From Oxytricha trifallax (Eukaryota; Ciliophora; Spirotrichea; Sporadotrichida; Oxytrichidae), in NCBI GenBank assembly GCA_000711775.1, contig ARYC01000036.1:62001-126000 (forward strand): 64,000 nucleotides of DNA, in the 5' to 3' direction. Below, in pieces: positions 11,251 to 21,509 of the stretch. The position numbers and the translations under genes are program-made. Numbering within the stretch: position 1 is the stretch's first letter; the number at the start of each line of letters is the position of its first letter. A model generated the notes under the pieces. It was not told the DNA's origin. It was given only the letters and a program-made list of their open reading frames with translations, and searched no databases.

Positions 11251-11719
11251 TTCATTCACTAAAGTTTACAAAAAATAACAATTTAAATAATATTTCTAAA
11301 TTATTCATGTATATTCATATTATTTTAATTATATTCAAGCTTTTTTATTTTTCTATAATTTAGCTTTTCATTTTTGAAAATTTAAAACTATTTAATCATA
11401 TCTTTTTTTGAATGTTTTTGTATTTTTTCTTACTTTTCTAGCTAATTAAGAATTGATAGAACTGATATAAAAACTCAAATCTATTATTTTGTATACAAGC
11501 AAGTATTGGTTCAATTTATTTTTGTATTTATTTCAATACAATTCAATTTTAAAAATAAAATATCTCAATTCATTGTTTTCTAAATTCACATTTATTCAGA
11601 TATTTCATTAATTAAACTGTTCTAATATCTCATAGGATTTATTTAATTATCTATACTTTTTATCACACATTTATAATATAATTATTTTTAAGATATTAGG
11701 AATGCATTCAAAATTGTCA

Positions 11720-12490
11720 CATTTAAATTAAATAAATAATTAATTAGATTTTGTGGCAATTAGTGATTTGTTTAATTTGAAAAATTTTCATTTCATTCCA
11801 TAAAGAATTCAGTATTGTAGAAATACATTTGAATTTGGAAAAATAATTATAATTAAATTAAAATAAATTGAAATTCTTGGCAGTTAAAGTTGGCCAATTT
11901 GAACGATCTTGGGCTCATTCGATAGAGAATTCAAAATTAGCTGGACTTTGTTATTGGCGGTACTATTTTATCGCATCCCTGGAGCGAGATAACTTGACTT
12001 TAATGTGAGGGTATAATTTAATGAATTTAGAGGTGTTTAATTAAAGTGAAGTTATCTCGCTCCAGGGATGAGATAAAATAGTACCGCCAATAATAAAGTC
12101 CAGCTAATTTTGAATTCTCTATCGAATGAGCCCAAGATCGTTTAAATTGGCCAACTTTAACTGCCAAGAATTTCAATTTATTTTAATTTAATTATAATTA
12201 TTTTTCCAAATTCAAATGTATTTCTACAATATTAGCTGTACTTTAATATTTGCTATACTATATACCACTTTTCTGATACTAGATAACTTAACTTTAATTG
12301 GACACTCTTAATTCATAAAATTATACCCTTCAATTAAAGCCCTGTTATCTCGCTTTAGTGATGCGTAGTATATTGAATCGCCTATATAAAGTCAAGCTAG
12401 TATTGAGTTCTTGATGGAATGAAACTAAAAACAATTTAATTAAACAAATCACTAATTACTACAAATTTTAATTAATTATTTATTTAATTT
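11720..12490. mobile_element. Older foldback element, interrupted by a younger relative
   Basis: Outer arms pair AATTAGTGATTTGTTTAATTT (about 11758) with the inverse near 12445, and CATTTCATTCCATAAAGAATT with its inverse near 12400. The left arm is split by the inner element at 11815-12229. When that is removed, the left arm continues TTAGCTGTACTTTAATATTT and pairs with the right arm. Inner and outer elements share a common plan (AGAATTCA...TTAGCTG.ACTTT), so they are old and young members of one family. Confidence 0.72.
11813..12231. mobile_element. Foldback MITE copy 1, near-perfect palindrome with TA ends
   Basis: Two arms of about 200 bp are nearly perfect inverse repeats around a short AT-rich centre near 12025. 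Termini are TTGTAGAAATACATTTGAAT and its inverse, flanked by TA on both sides (11813-11814 and 12230-12231), so the element proper is 415 bp. TA duplication fits Tc1/mariner-type mobilisation. A 417-bp relative lies at 57970-58390. There is no coding capacity. Confidence 0.88.
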
Positions 12491-12499
12491 AAATTAATA

Positions 12500-13030
12500 C
12501 ATAATTTTTATTGTTTTCCTACAATACTTATTAATAAATTACCACTATTTCAATAAAAATTAAAAATAGACATAAAAAATGTCTTATTCCTTGCTATAAT
12601 AAATTCACTACTCTTCAATTTTTCATTAATGATATTATCTTGACAATAAATTTCAAAAGTATTGAGAGGTAGAATATAAAAAAATATATTTTAAAAATCT
12701 CGATTAATGCATTTTCAGAATATAATCTAATTTATATTTCTTATTATTAGGTGAACTAAAAGATCGAACTCATAATTTTAAATTGTAATAAATTATATAA
12801 TTAACTTAAATTAATTAACGACTGCCATGCTATATTTACAATTACATAGATCTTAGCCTTAAAAATTATGATTATAATAATCCCAATAAAAAGGATGATA
12901 ATTAAATTGGTAGTAAGTAAAATATTTTACTGTGCAAGAAATAAAATAAAATTAATAAAATGTGCTTGTAAAATTGAAGAATAAATATTAATTAATTTAA
13001 TTGAGTGTGCGACCGACGTTATTCAGATAA
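12500..13030. other. AT-rich DNA, nothing assigned
   Basis: No open frame with protein-like composition and no repeat shared with the rest of the window was seen. Confidence 0.3.
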
Positions 13031-13039
13031 GAGCTTAAT

Positions 13040-13683
13040 TTTTATTTCATCTATGTTACTATTAATTTTTTTACAGTTTAAATATGAAATTAAATTTATT
13101 AAAACATTTGCAGATTTTAATGTAAGAAACGCATTGGCAAATAAATTATTAGTATAATTCTTTATGTGTTTTATGATTTGCTAAATCTTTTCTGTGTTCT
13201 TCATTTTCCTGAATATTTCCTCTGTATCATCTATTTCGCTAGGTTATTCAATAGTCTCTAACTTTTTTCTACTCTTCGTTATTTTAATTATAAAATTAAT
13301 ATTGCACTTATTAAACTTTAAATACAATAAATTCTCGTATTGAAGGAATCTCGATCGATAAATTGGGTCTTTATTACCAATCAGGCCGTATTTTAGCAAA
13401 TAAACACCTAACAGTCCGTGTATTTGTGTTCGCTGCCTAGTTTTTTCAATTGCGAAATATCTTTTATGCACAGCTTCTTTATATAAATAGGTTGCAATAC
13501 CTATGCATTGGCTTGTAAAAGGTTGGTAGTAAGGTAATCATGGATTTCATTTTAAGCCTCGTTTGTCATGTTTTCTTCTTCTGTAGATAAGCTATCGTCG
13601 TCTTGAGATTTATTTTCATGCTGTTTTTTGTTGTTGTTAAAGAAGTCAGTTACTTTTCTTTTGAGTTTATTGATTTGTTCCAT
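13040..13683 (-). pseudogene. Unidentified small gene, frameshifted
   Basis: An ATG at 13683 opens MEQINKLKRKVTDFFNNNKK, followed by an acidic Ser/Glu stretch and many TAA/TAG (Gln) codons, to a TGA at 13381-13383 (about 100 residues). From about 13470 downward a second frame is open past the stop (QIHGLLGVYLLKYGLIGNKD..., then PSEIDDTEEIFRKMKNTEK), which suggests a single-base frameshift near 13430 in a longer gene. Lys/Asn-rich; no known domain seen. The 5' end faces the divergent gene starting at 13861, with under 180 bp between them. Confidence 0.5.
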
Positions 13684-13860
13684 AGCTCTGGCAAAGTATT
13701 TACTGCTTCTTGAATGGAGTTTCTATATTGAGAATTCTTTTAGCGTGATAGAATTCTATTTATTATATACTCCCTATTTATTAATAATTATTAAATAATT
13801 GAGGTTAAATGAAATTATAATTAAAAATTATTTTAAATTTGTACTTACAACCCAGACTAC

Positions 13861-15066
13861 ATGCAGAACCACTCAGACTTGTCAGAGGTGAACGTAAACT
13901 TTATAAGGCAAAGGATTGGAAGCAAAAAATAACTCTATGAGTTTCTTACTCAAGAGTGCAACGCTCACCTCCCTAAGCTAACATGTAACAACATCTACTT
14001 CCTTAAAAGCATACTTAATGAAGAAAAAAAAGTAAGAACATTTTCGATAACCATTTTTAGTAATTAAGAAGAAATGAGGTTGTAGTAACAGCAATTCCCT
14101 AGATAGAAGGACCTACCTCTGATGATTTCATTAATTTTGCTTAGTAGAACTAATAGATACTGTAATTCTTGCCTGACCAGAGCGATTGGCATCATTTGGA
14201 AAGGCAGTGGATCTGTGATGTCATGATGACAATTGAACCATAAAGTACTTAGAATGGTCAATAAGCCAAAGAAAACCGAAGAGATGAACTTAACAAGACT
14301 CAAAATATAATTGTTGGAATGAGAGTTTTTGCAGGCATATAATTACACCCTTAGCTTTAGCAGTCAATTTTTTATTTTAATTTAACTAAAATAGCTAACA
14401 AGGGTAGATCCGCATTCATATAGAAGCAAAGTTTTTTAAAGGAAAAGACGAGTGATGAGATCAAATAGGTGAAGCATGAAGATCAGCAATTAAATTATTC
14501 ATTTTTGGGTTTTATAGAGCCTAAAAAGATGGTCACGGAAATTCATGAGATAACCTATAAGTAAGCTTTTCAATTTAATTTGTTGAGTTACTCTATTATA
14601 GTTTAACATTATGAACGCTACTTTTTTATAAAAGATTAGTTATTCAATTTGCTTATATTAAAATTCTTATAAAATAAAGTGTAAAATAATTTATGAGTGT
14701 GATCAACAATTTACTTTATTCTTTTTAAAAGTATATTTAAAATATTTATTTTTGTTAATTAGACCTTGCTGAACACGAATATCCAATCAGAATCAATTTA
14801 TCTTCTATCGGCCAAAGATATAAGCATACTAAGCAAAAATTTATCAGCAATTTCCTTATGAAACCCTGAACCAGAGCAAGCAAAAGTATCTCCAGCAAAA
14901 CAAACGAGTGAGAGAGGAGCTTACTCTCCTTTAGAATAAATTTGATGAGCTGAACGACTATAAAAATTTAGTTATGCAGTTACATTAAAGTGGCATTATC
15001 AATGAATGTGGGAATCTATTTATGCCACCCCACAACCAAAATGACTCGCACAATAATATACAATGA
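13861..15066 (+). pseudogene. Gene related to the TBE 22-kD ORF, multi-exon, decayed
   Basis: The N-terminal part (IGSKKQLYEFLTQECNAHLP, NIYFLKSILNEEKK) aligns with the TBE 22-kD protein (SKEDLYRYLT...GLFLP, KISFLKAILCEEKK). The following part (ILQFLPDQSDWHHLERQW) aligns with its VVYLP...LPERNFFF block. Intron 1 of the TBE genes is absent here. The frame changes near 14115, so the copy is broken. Further exons follow: GFIEPKKMVTEIHEI, an intron at 14561-14601, then DLAEHEYPIRINL and QFPYETLNQSKQKYLQQNK, with another frame change near 14860, ending TGA 15064-15066. The downstream exons recur in tandem at 58.5-59.5 kb. The gene is longer than TBE 22-kD, so it may be a host or other-transposon gene from which the TBE gene was derived, or the reverse. 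Confidence 0.62.
14561..14601 (+). other. Intron in the 22-kD-related gene (41 nt)
   Basis: Starts GTAAGC and ends ATTATAG. The inverse-strand relative near 59.44 kb has a GTAAGT...TTATAG stretch of similar length at the same place after the MVTE(F/I) exon. Exon similarity resumes on both sides (TTTAACA(T/A)TATGAA). Confidence 0.65.
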
Positions 15067-16690
15067 CTAGAATGAAGATAGTAATTACGTTGTTAACTTA
15101 TTTAAGAACTAATTAAACATTGCACTAAATATTTTGAGATAAACCATTGCGTTATTAATATTTCATAATAATTTGAATGTCAAGTGGTTAATTCAATAAA
15201 CTTTTCTACTTCGAGTAATTCTTTTCCCTAGCATTCTCTCCCTCTACAATACACAGGCTTTCATCGATGTTTCAGATACCTTAGGCTAAACAGGTTTATC
15301 GTTATTTTCTTTCAAATAGGCCTCTTCCTGACTTTAACTTTGTTTCTAGGTTTTAATTTCCTTTTCTTTAGATTTTAGACTTGACTTTTGCGCCCTTTTT
15401 TAATTCAAATAACAATTGACACTTGAATGGATTTTGGCTAATGGATCTATCTCAATTTCATTTGCTCTTTTCTAAACTTTCTTGGATTTTGTTTGCTATT
15501 TTTAATTAGATTTCTTCTATTAAGCATTCAGCATTAGCATCGGCAGTTTAATTACTCTCTATTTAAATTAAATATTCTACAACTTTCTTCTACTTTACAT
15601 CCTTTTAACTCTTGTTCTAAGTTATTGAACTTCAAGTTATATTTTGTTAAGCTTGATTTTAACTCTCCAAAATTTCGATATCTTCAAAAGCACTAACTTC
15701 CCTTTCTTCTTAATATAGGTTTTAATTTTCATTCATCAAAGCTTTAGCTGCTGACATTTCAATTTCTTTCTGCTTTATTGGTTCACTTTGTTAGCTCAAA
15801 ATTGTTTAGAGTTTAGAAAATTTGATATGATTTTAATTTTCTAGGAAGTCTTGTCGGAACTGAATTGCTTATTCAACAGTATTTTGTGATCCACTAATTA
15901 AGATCATATGTCTGTATTGCTCCTTGTTTTGAGCCTTCCCACTCGACCTATTATTTATTCAGTTTGCTGTTTAAAGAATACATCGCTTATGATCAAGTAC
16001 AGTCTATCATTATCCTCAATCTCTTTTGTGGTGGGAAAATCTGTACCTTTACCTTGGACTTCAGTAAGTAACAGGACACTAAGCCCTTTATTGATTTTTG
16101 TATTTTAAATTTCCCCTTGAGATATGTTTCCACCTTCGACTCCTTAATCCCTTTCATACTGTAAAATTACAGTCCATTGAACTTTTTGAAATATTACTCA
16201 ATTATAGAGTAGGTCCCAGAAGATACTATTATTACAGGTGTTGATAAAGTTTGTATAATGCAGAGCTCATAAATACTTAAAATACTCTTGTTGACTTCCA
16301 TTATATAATATGTTTTACTGCTGACATTTGCGATCACTCTTCATCATGCTTAGTAAGGGGAATTTGATTTCCTTTTGCTTGAATGCTATTTCTAGGCAAG
16401 TTTCTTCCTACTAAGATAGTGTAGAACCAATGAGTCCAATAAATTATGAGCAACTTTTAAAGCATTTTATGCAGTCTGCTATTAGTTTGGTAGAGCCTTC
16501 AAAAATCACCCAGTTGTATTCATCTATGATTAAAATAGAGTTTCTTAATAAGTTTATAAACTCTTTGTCATTTGTTTGGGTTTCAAAATATATTTATGTC
16601 ATAAATTATACACCAAGATGGTTCTCATATTAGTTAAAATTAACATTCACATTGCTTTTTAGAATTAATATTAGAATCTTTTATCGTCCC

Positions 16691-16722
16691 GTAAAACAAG
16701 CGTAAAACAAGCGTAAAACAAA
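16691..16722 (+). repeat. Three 11-bp tandem repeats
   Basis: The unit GTAAAACAAGC occurs just under three times in a row, next to the MITE within the helicase pseudogene. Confidence 0.8.
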
Positions 16723-16756
16723 ATAGTCAATTTTGCCAAGGATATTAAAATTAAGC

Positions 16757-17022
16757 TAAAACCCCATAGATCAATTAAGAAGCGAGGATAGGAGTTAAGA
16801 ACAATTAGATTAAAAATTAATTATAATTGGCTAATAATATAAATAATTAGGCTAAAATCAAATTTACACACTCTGATTGGATTATTTTATAAGGACAATT
16901 AATCGAGCCAATAGTTTTAATAATTAGCCCAAACATTATAATTATACGCCAATAATTATTAATTCTTAATTTAATTGTTCTTAACCACAATCTTCGTGTC
17001 TTAATTGATCAATGGGGTTTTA
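16757..17022. mobile_element. Short MITE with AAACCCC ends, TA target duplication
   Basis: Inverted repeat of about 262 bp. The left end AAACCCCATAGATCAATTAAG pairs with the right end CTTAATTGATCAATGGGGTTT, and pairing continues inward (AGTTAAGAACAATTA). TA dinucleotides flank both ends (16757-16758, 17021-17022). It interrupts the helicase reading frame between GVTLSV and the next block, so it is a real insertion. Confidence 0.82.
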
Positions 17023-17343
17023 TTTCTATACGCTGAGTGTCACTCCTATCATAAAGCATATCAGAGTCTTACCATTTCCTATTCCGAAATATATAAACTA
17101 GTACCTACTTTTGCTCCACATAACATAACTGAGACACAACTTCGATAATGATAAAAAGTTAATACCGAGTTATCGCTCTAAGGTTCTTAATTGATCACCT
17201 TGTAAAGTTATATTTTCTTGGAGATCACAGCAAAAGTTAGAAGAATCTTTATTGCCTTGTTTATCTTTTTAAATTTCCCAACCTTTTGGTAAAACTATTG
17301 ACCAGTTAAATCCTCTACTTGCTTTAGATTTTTTAAAATTAGC

Positions 17344-17884
17344 TAAAATAGATCAATTTAGGTGAATTATTATGATTAATCAAGATTTTTAAAACATCTA
17401 TATTTATATTAATTTTATTCTATTTTTAGGTACTATACCGCATTTAAGCTGTTTTGCGGTAGAATACCTTAATTATATTAATAATCAAATTATTTAAATT
17501 TAAATGATTTAAAAAATATTTAATGTGATCTCTACAAAAAGTAATGAATAATTAAAAAATTTATTAATAAATTAAAAATTAAAAAATTAATAGATTTAAT
17601 CATAATCTTTAAGTGTTGTTGCCTACTTTAGCAACCTGAACATTTTATTTATGCTTATTATTTATAATTATTTCCTCTATTACTTTTTGTAGAGATCACA
17701 TTAAATATATTTTTAAATCATTTAAATTCAAATAATTTGATTATTAATATAATTAAGGTACTCTACCGCAAAACAGCTTTAATGCGGTAGAGTACCATAA
17801 AATAGAATAAAATTAATATAATTAAAGAGAAATGTGAAATCTTGATTAATCATAATAATTCACCTAAATTGATCTATTTTATAT
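17344..17884. mobile_element. Inverted-repeat (foldback) element, 550-bp family, copy 2
   Basis: Outer arms AAAATAGATCAATTTAGGTG (17345) and the inverse ending near 17881. Inner arms GTTTTGCGGTAGAATACCTT (17451) and the inverse AAGGTACTCTACCGCAAAAC (17755). The inner arms match copy 1 at 3547/3827. An extra GCGGTAGAGTACC on the right pairs with GGTACTATACCGC on the left. There is no coding capacity. Confidence 0.78.
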
Positions 17885-18189
17885 AAATCTGTTTTAAAGA
17901 TGATTAATTTACGCTGATCAAGTCAGCAATAATATCAGGTCGGTTTATTATCCTCTTCTTGATTTAAATGAAAATAATCTATTTCACAACGTTCCCAATT
18001 TCAGTTAATATGCCGATCCAGTTTGGATTACGTTCTTTCAGTTCAACTGATACTTGGGCTATTAATATTGATAAAATACATAAAAAAATAGGTAAATAAA
18101 ATATATTGAAAAATCAGAAAATTTAAATGAAATTTTAACTGTCATGTTTTTATTATGTTCTAAATTAAATTTAATACTTTTAATTATAC

Positions 18190-18679
18190 AAAGGAAGAAA
18201 ATGAAATCACGATCGCTCATGATTAAAATGAAGAGCAATTGAACCTCACACTAAAGCTTAAATTTTCGAGACTCAAGTAGCCAAAGCATTCGAAAAAATC
18301 ATGAACGTAATGGGATCAGGGCAGAACTAAACCTATGCAGACAAGGAGAAGAGAAATGACTCACGCTGAAGTGAAGCCATTCAGTGTGGATGGTGATGAT
18401 AATAATGTTAGAGTTGCCAAGTGGGATTGTATATTGAAGGTTAGTGCGTTCTACTTTGATGTGCCCACTCTGATGCAACAAAGAGAAACTATATCAAAAT
18501 TGCAACTGAGATATGGTGATCACTAAAAAGGCTAAGGGGCTTTAGTAGAACTATTATAAAACTGCGAAAATTACAATGCTCTACTAAGAAATTGGCCGAT
18601 ATTACGATAAATTTAAGATAAACTTGGTCTGAAAGAAGTCTCTTAGTTTGAAGCTTGCATATACAAATAAATAAAATGA
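18190..18679 (+). CDS. Unidentified small protein gene, possibly frameshifted upstream
   Basis: From ATG 18335 to TGA 18677-18679, 114 residues read protein-like with TAA/TAG as Gln (KWDCILKVSAFYFDVPTL, LLRNWPILRQIQDKLGLKEV). Directly upstream, in other frames, are EENEITIAHDQNEEQLNL and ETQVAKAFEKIMNVMGSGQN, which suggests a longer gene with two frameshifts, or exons. The region is GC-richer than its surroundings. No domain recognised and no second copy in the window. Confidence 0.5.
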
Positions 18680-19149
18680 AAAATGAATTAGCAGCATAAT
18701 CAATAAATATATATTATTTTGAGTGAAAGTATTTAACGATAAGTCATTTATTTAAACTAATTTTCATAAGACTTTTGAGTAAACTGACTATTAACGCATT
18801 ATTACAAGTTAAAATTAATATTATTAAGTTTAAATAACTGATAAGAGATTCATATTTATCAAACTATCTATTATATGTTAAATTAGAGTGTGATTAAAAC
18901 ATGACAGTTAAAATATCAATGAAATTTTCTGATTTTTCAATATATTTTAATTTACCTTTATTTTTATGTACTTTATCAATAAATAAAAGTCACTCTGGAT
19001 CAGATATTCACTTTTTTTATAAATATTTCTTTGATACTATTGATAATTGCGTCAAGGTCTTAATAGGTTTTTTATTTACTCAGTGCGCATATTTACACAA
19101 AATAGCCAACCACATTAACAGGAATTTCTCCTATCTACATCATCCCTTT

Positions 19150-21500
19150 GTTTTATTATAAAACTTAAATAATGGCTTATTTAAACACTGCAGAGTATTT
19201 GGCAGCATAATTTTTACCTGGGCATCAACCTAGAACTATGCAAATTTCCCTACCATTAGCGGAATAATTCCGATATTTTTGCTTTCTAGAAGCATTAGCT
19301 CCTCTTACAACCAAGAAAAGAATTCAACCTCATTTATGAAAATATAATTAGCTAGCCTGTGAGTTTTCTCAGAATTTGATCTATCCAGTAGAACCATTGA
19401 GTTTTTAAGCAAATCTTATTCTATTTAAAATCAATTCGTTTGTGTAATAGAGCAATGACTAAACAAACTGTCTTGTTTTTATTTGCAGATCAAATTTGAA
19501 ATTCTAATTGAGTTCATGAATAAGGTCAAACATGTCCTCAAAAAATTTTAAAGAGCAAGTGGTCTTATGGTTATTAGAAACTCCAACAAACTTTGGCTGT
19601 TTCTCTTACAAATTTCTCAATAAATTGATATCGTTCAGTTGGTTTTAATAGCATGTATTCCCTTAAATAGTTTGAAGTTAGATCTGATTAGATTTTTTGT
19701 CCCGTAGTTAGCTTATGGCGTTAATGAATTTTATTAGCCGAATAAGTTACCTTTGTTTGTTTAAAAAGGAAAGTTTTATTATAGATGTGCGCTCATTTCA
19801 TCTCTAATCTTTCGAGGGACTTCAAGGCCATTCACAAAATATTCTTACGGATTTGGAGAAAGACTTAGACGTCTTTTTGAGTATGTATTTCCTTATAAAA
19901 CGGGGTAGATCCTAAGAATCTTTTAGAGGTTTGAATTCTGCATGTTCTATAAGCTTTGAGATATCATAGTTGTGTTATGGGAGGATGAGCTTGGCTTTGT
20001 CAATTTGATCCGGGTTCTCAGTTACATTATAAACAGATTTTCTCCCTCTTTTTTTGCAACAATTGTCTTGCTGACTGTTGACTTCAATTGATTAATTGAA
20101 TAGAATTGTATTCTATTGTTATAAAGTGCCCATTTTTATTTTTAATTTTGAGTTTCTTGTTCAAGCAATTCTCAAAGTTCGTGGAGAAATTATTTTGATA
20201 GTGATGTGTGTGTTGACTAATTTATTGAGGTTTCTTGGTTTTCTTATTTTTGGAGATAAAAATTTTTAATTTAAATTATTAAGATTTTAAAAGTGCTCTT
20301 AATTGAGACTTAATTAAATCTTAACTCAAATAGCTCAGTTTAAATACCTAATCCCTAAAAATACATAGTAAAAGGTAGCAATTGTATTATTACAAATCTC
20401 TTAAAGAGTTGGAACATTCTGATTAGGTAAAATCGAGCATTGGCTATTTTTGAGCGTACTAGGTTTGTAGAAATAATTAATGCCCTTACTCCTCAAACCC
20501 CAAGTCCTGCAACTAAAAGTCCATTAAATAAGCGGGCAATTCTTAATTTAAATTTAAATATCAATTATAATTTAAAAAAATAGGATTTAAGACAAACACC
20601 TAGAAGGCACTGTAAATAAGAAAAACCAAAGTTGAGATTATAACTCTAATAAGCTTGAGCATTTTTTTTAAAGAATATGCTATGTTAGCTTAGTTATGAC
20701 CAATCCTGGAGCTGTGGTTGAGAGAAGTCATAATTTAAGCATGAAAGGCATTCCTAGCTTTAAGCTAATTAGATGTTAATGTAGACTATAGATAGATCAA
20801 AATATTATCTAAATGAAGGAAATAACAAATAGAAGCTTAAAAATGTTGAATCCCTAGACTCATATCACAAGTTCGAATAGACGGTATGTTTGAAGACTCT
20901 CTATTACAGTCAAAACCTTTATTCTAATTTAGCTAATGCTTCAATGAATGTAAATGTTGATTAATCTTAAATTCGATTTATTATTTCAAAAATTTTAGCT
21001 TCCTTAAGATATATTTTTGAACAATTTAAATTAAATTTTTTATATAAAAACTTTAAATAAAAACATATAAAAATATATATAGGTAAATTAAAATTTTCAA
21101 AAACACAGGAGAAACATACATTGCAAAATGTAATTCTTCGCAACTTCCTTCTATTTATATATATAATATCTTCAGTCTCACTTTTGGAAATTAAAATTAT
21201 TGAATTTCTCTCGATGTTTTCCTCCGTCTTTGTCTCCTTTGCTTCTTCATATATGTCACTCTGAACATCTTTTTGATAATTTAATCTGTAATATTTATTC
21301 TATAAAATCCTCCTATCCTATTATCCAGGCAACAGTCTGCTTTCTATCAACTTAACTCAGGTCCTATCGTCTAATTCAACTTAAAAATGCTCGTTAATTA
21401 CTTAGTCACTTAGTTGAATATAGTTGGGCCTTGTTTCTTTCATCACAACTTCAGATAAGATATCTTTATTTTAATTTAGTAGGTTAGAAATGAGGGCAAG
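19150..21500 (-). pseudogene. Large unidentified gene, minus strand, several frameshifts
   Basis: Consecutive minus-strand stretches read as protein from 21500 down to 19150. 21500-20917 is open except for one TGA (QLSDQVINEHFQVELDDRT, then KLIESRLLPGQQDRRILQNK). 20900-20560 is open (LKARNAFHAQIMTSLNHSS, KKMLKLIRVIIST). 20090-19840 gives ENPDQIDKAKLILPQHNYDI and EHAEFKPLKDSQDLPRFIRK. Then EVPRKIRDEMSAHLQQNFPF, YQFIEKFVRETAKVCWSFQQ, EDMFDLIHELNQNFKFDLQI and HRLANYIFINEVEFFSWLQE follow. Frame changes between blocks could be introns or decay; at least the TGAs inside blocks point to decay. Gln encoded by TAA/TAG is frequent. I recognise no family. Plus-strand frames across the same DNA read less well. 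Confidence 0.5.
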
Positions 21501-21509
21501 AGATAAATA

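Larger units (their letters stand above)
15210..17335 (-). pseudogene. SecA-like / SF2 helicase gene, broken and MITE-interrupted
   Basis: Read on the minus strand, ordered helicase motifs are visible: motif I GIGNGKT (17065-17085); a block EN-HLGVQFMT before motif II; motif II ILIIDEYNW (DE at 16516-16527); motif III-like FIGLIGSTLSQQE; motif V GKGTDFP (16039-16056); motif VI QIIGRVGR (15935-15960). Order and wording resemble the DEAD motor of SecA-like ATPases (GEGKT, IIDE, TGT, GRGTD, Q..GR.GR), though a different SF2 family is possible. After a TGA near 15907 a Gln/Glu/Lys-rich tail continues in other frames to about 15210. In-frame TGAs and shifts, plus a MITE at 16759-17020, show that it is dead. 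Upstream it abuts the inverted repeat at 17344. Confidence 0.65.

Noticed and set aside
15908-16633. Plus-strand ORFs across the helicase region
   Set aside because: Antisense shadows of the minus-strand helicase motifs.
18901-19340. Plus-strand hydrophobic ORF and the overlapping frame MAYLNTAEYL at 19172
   Set aside because: The minus strand of the same DNA gives a longer, more protein-like and glutamine-consistent series of blocks; the plus frames look like its shadows.
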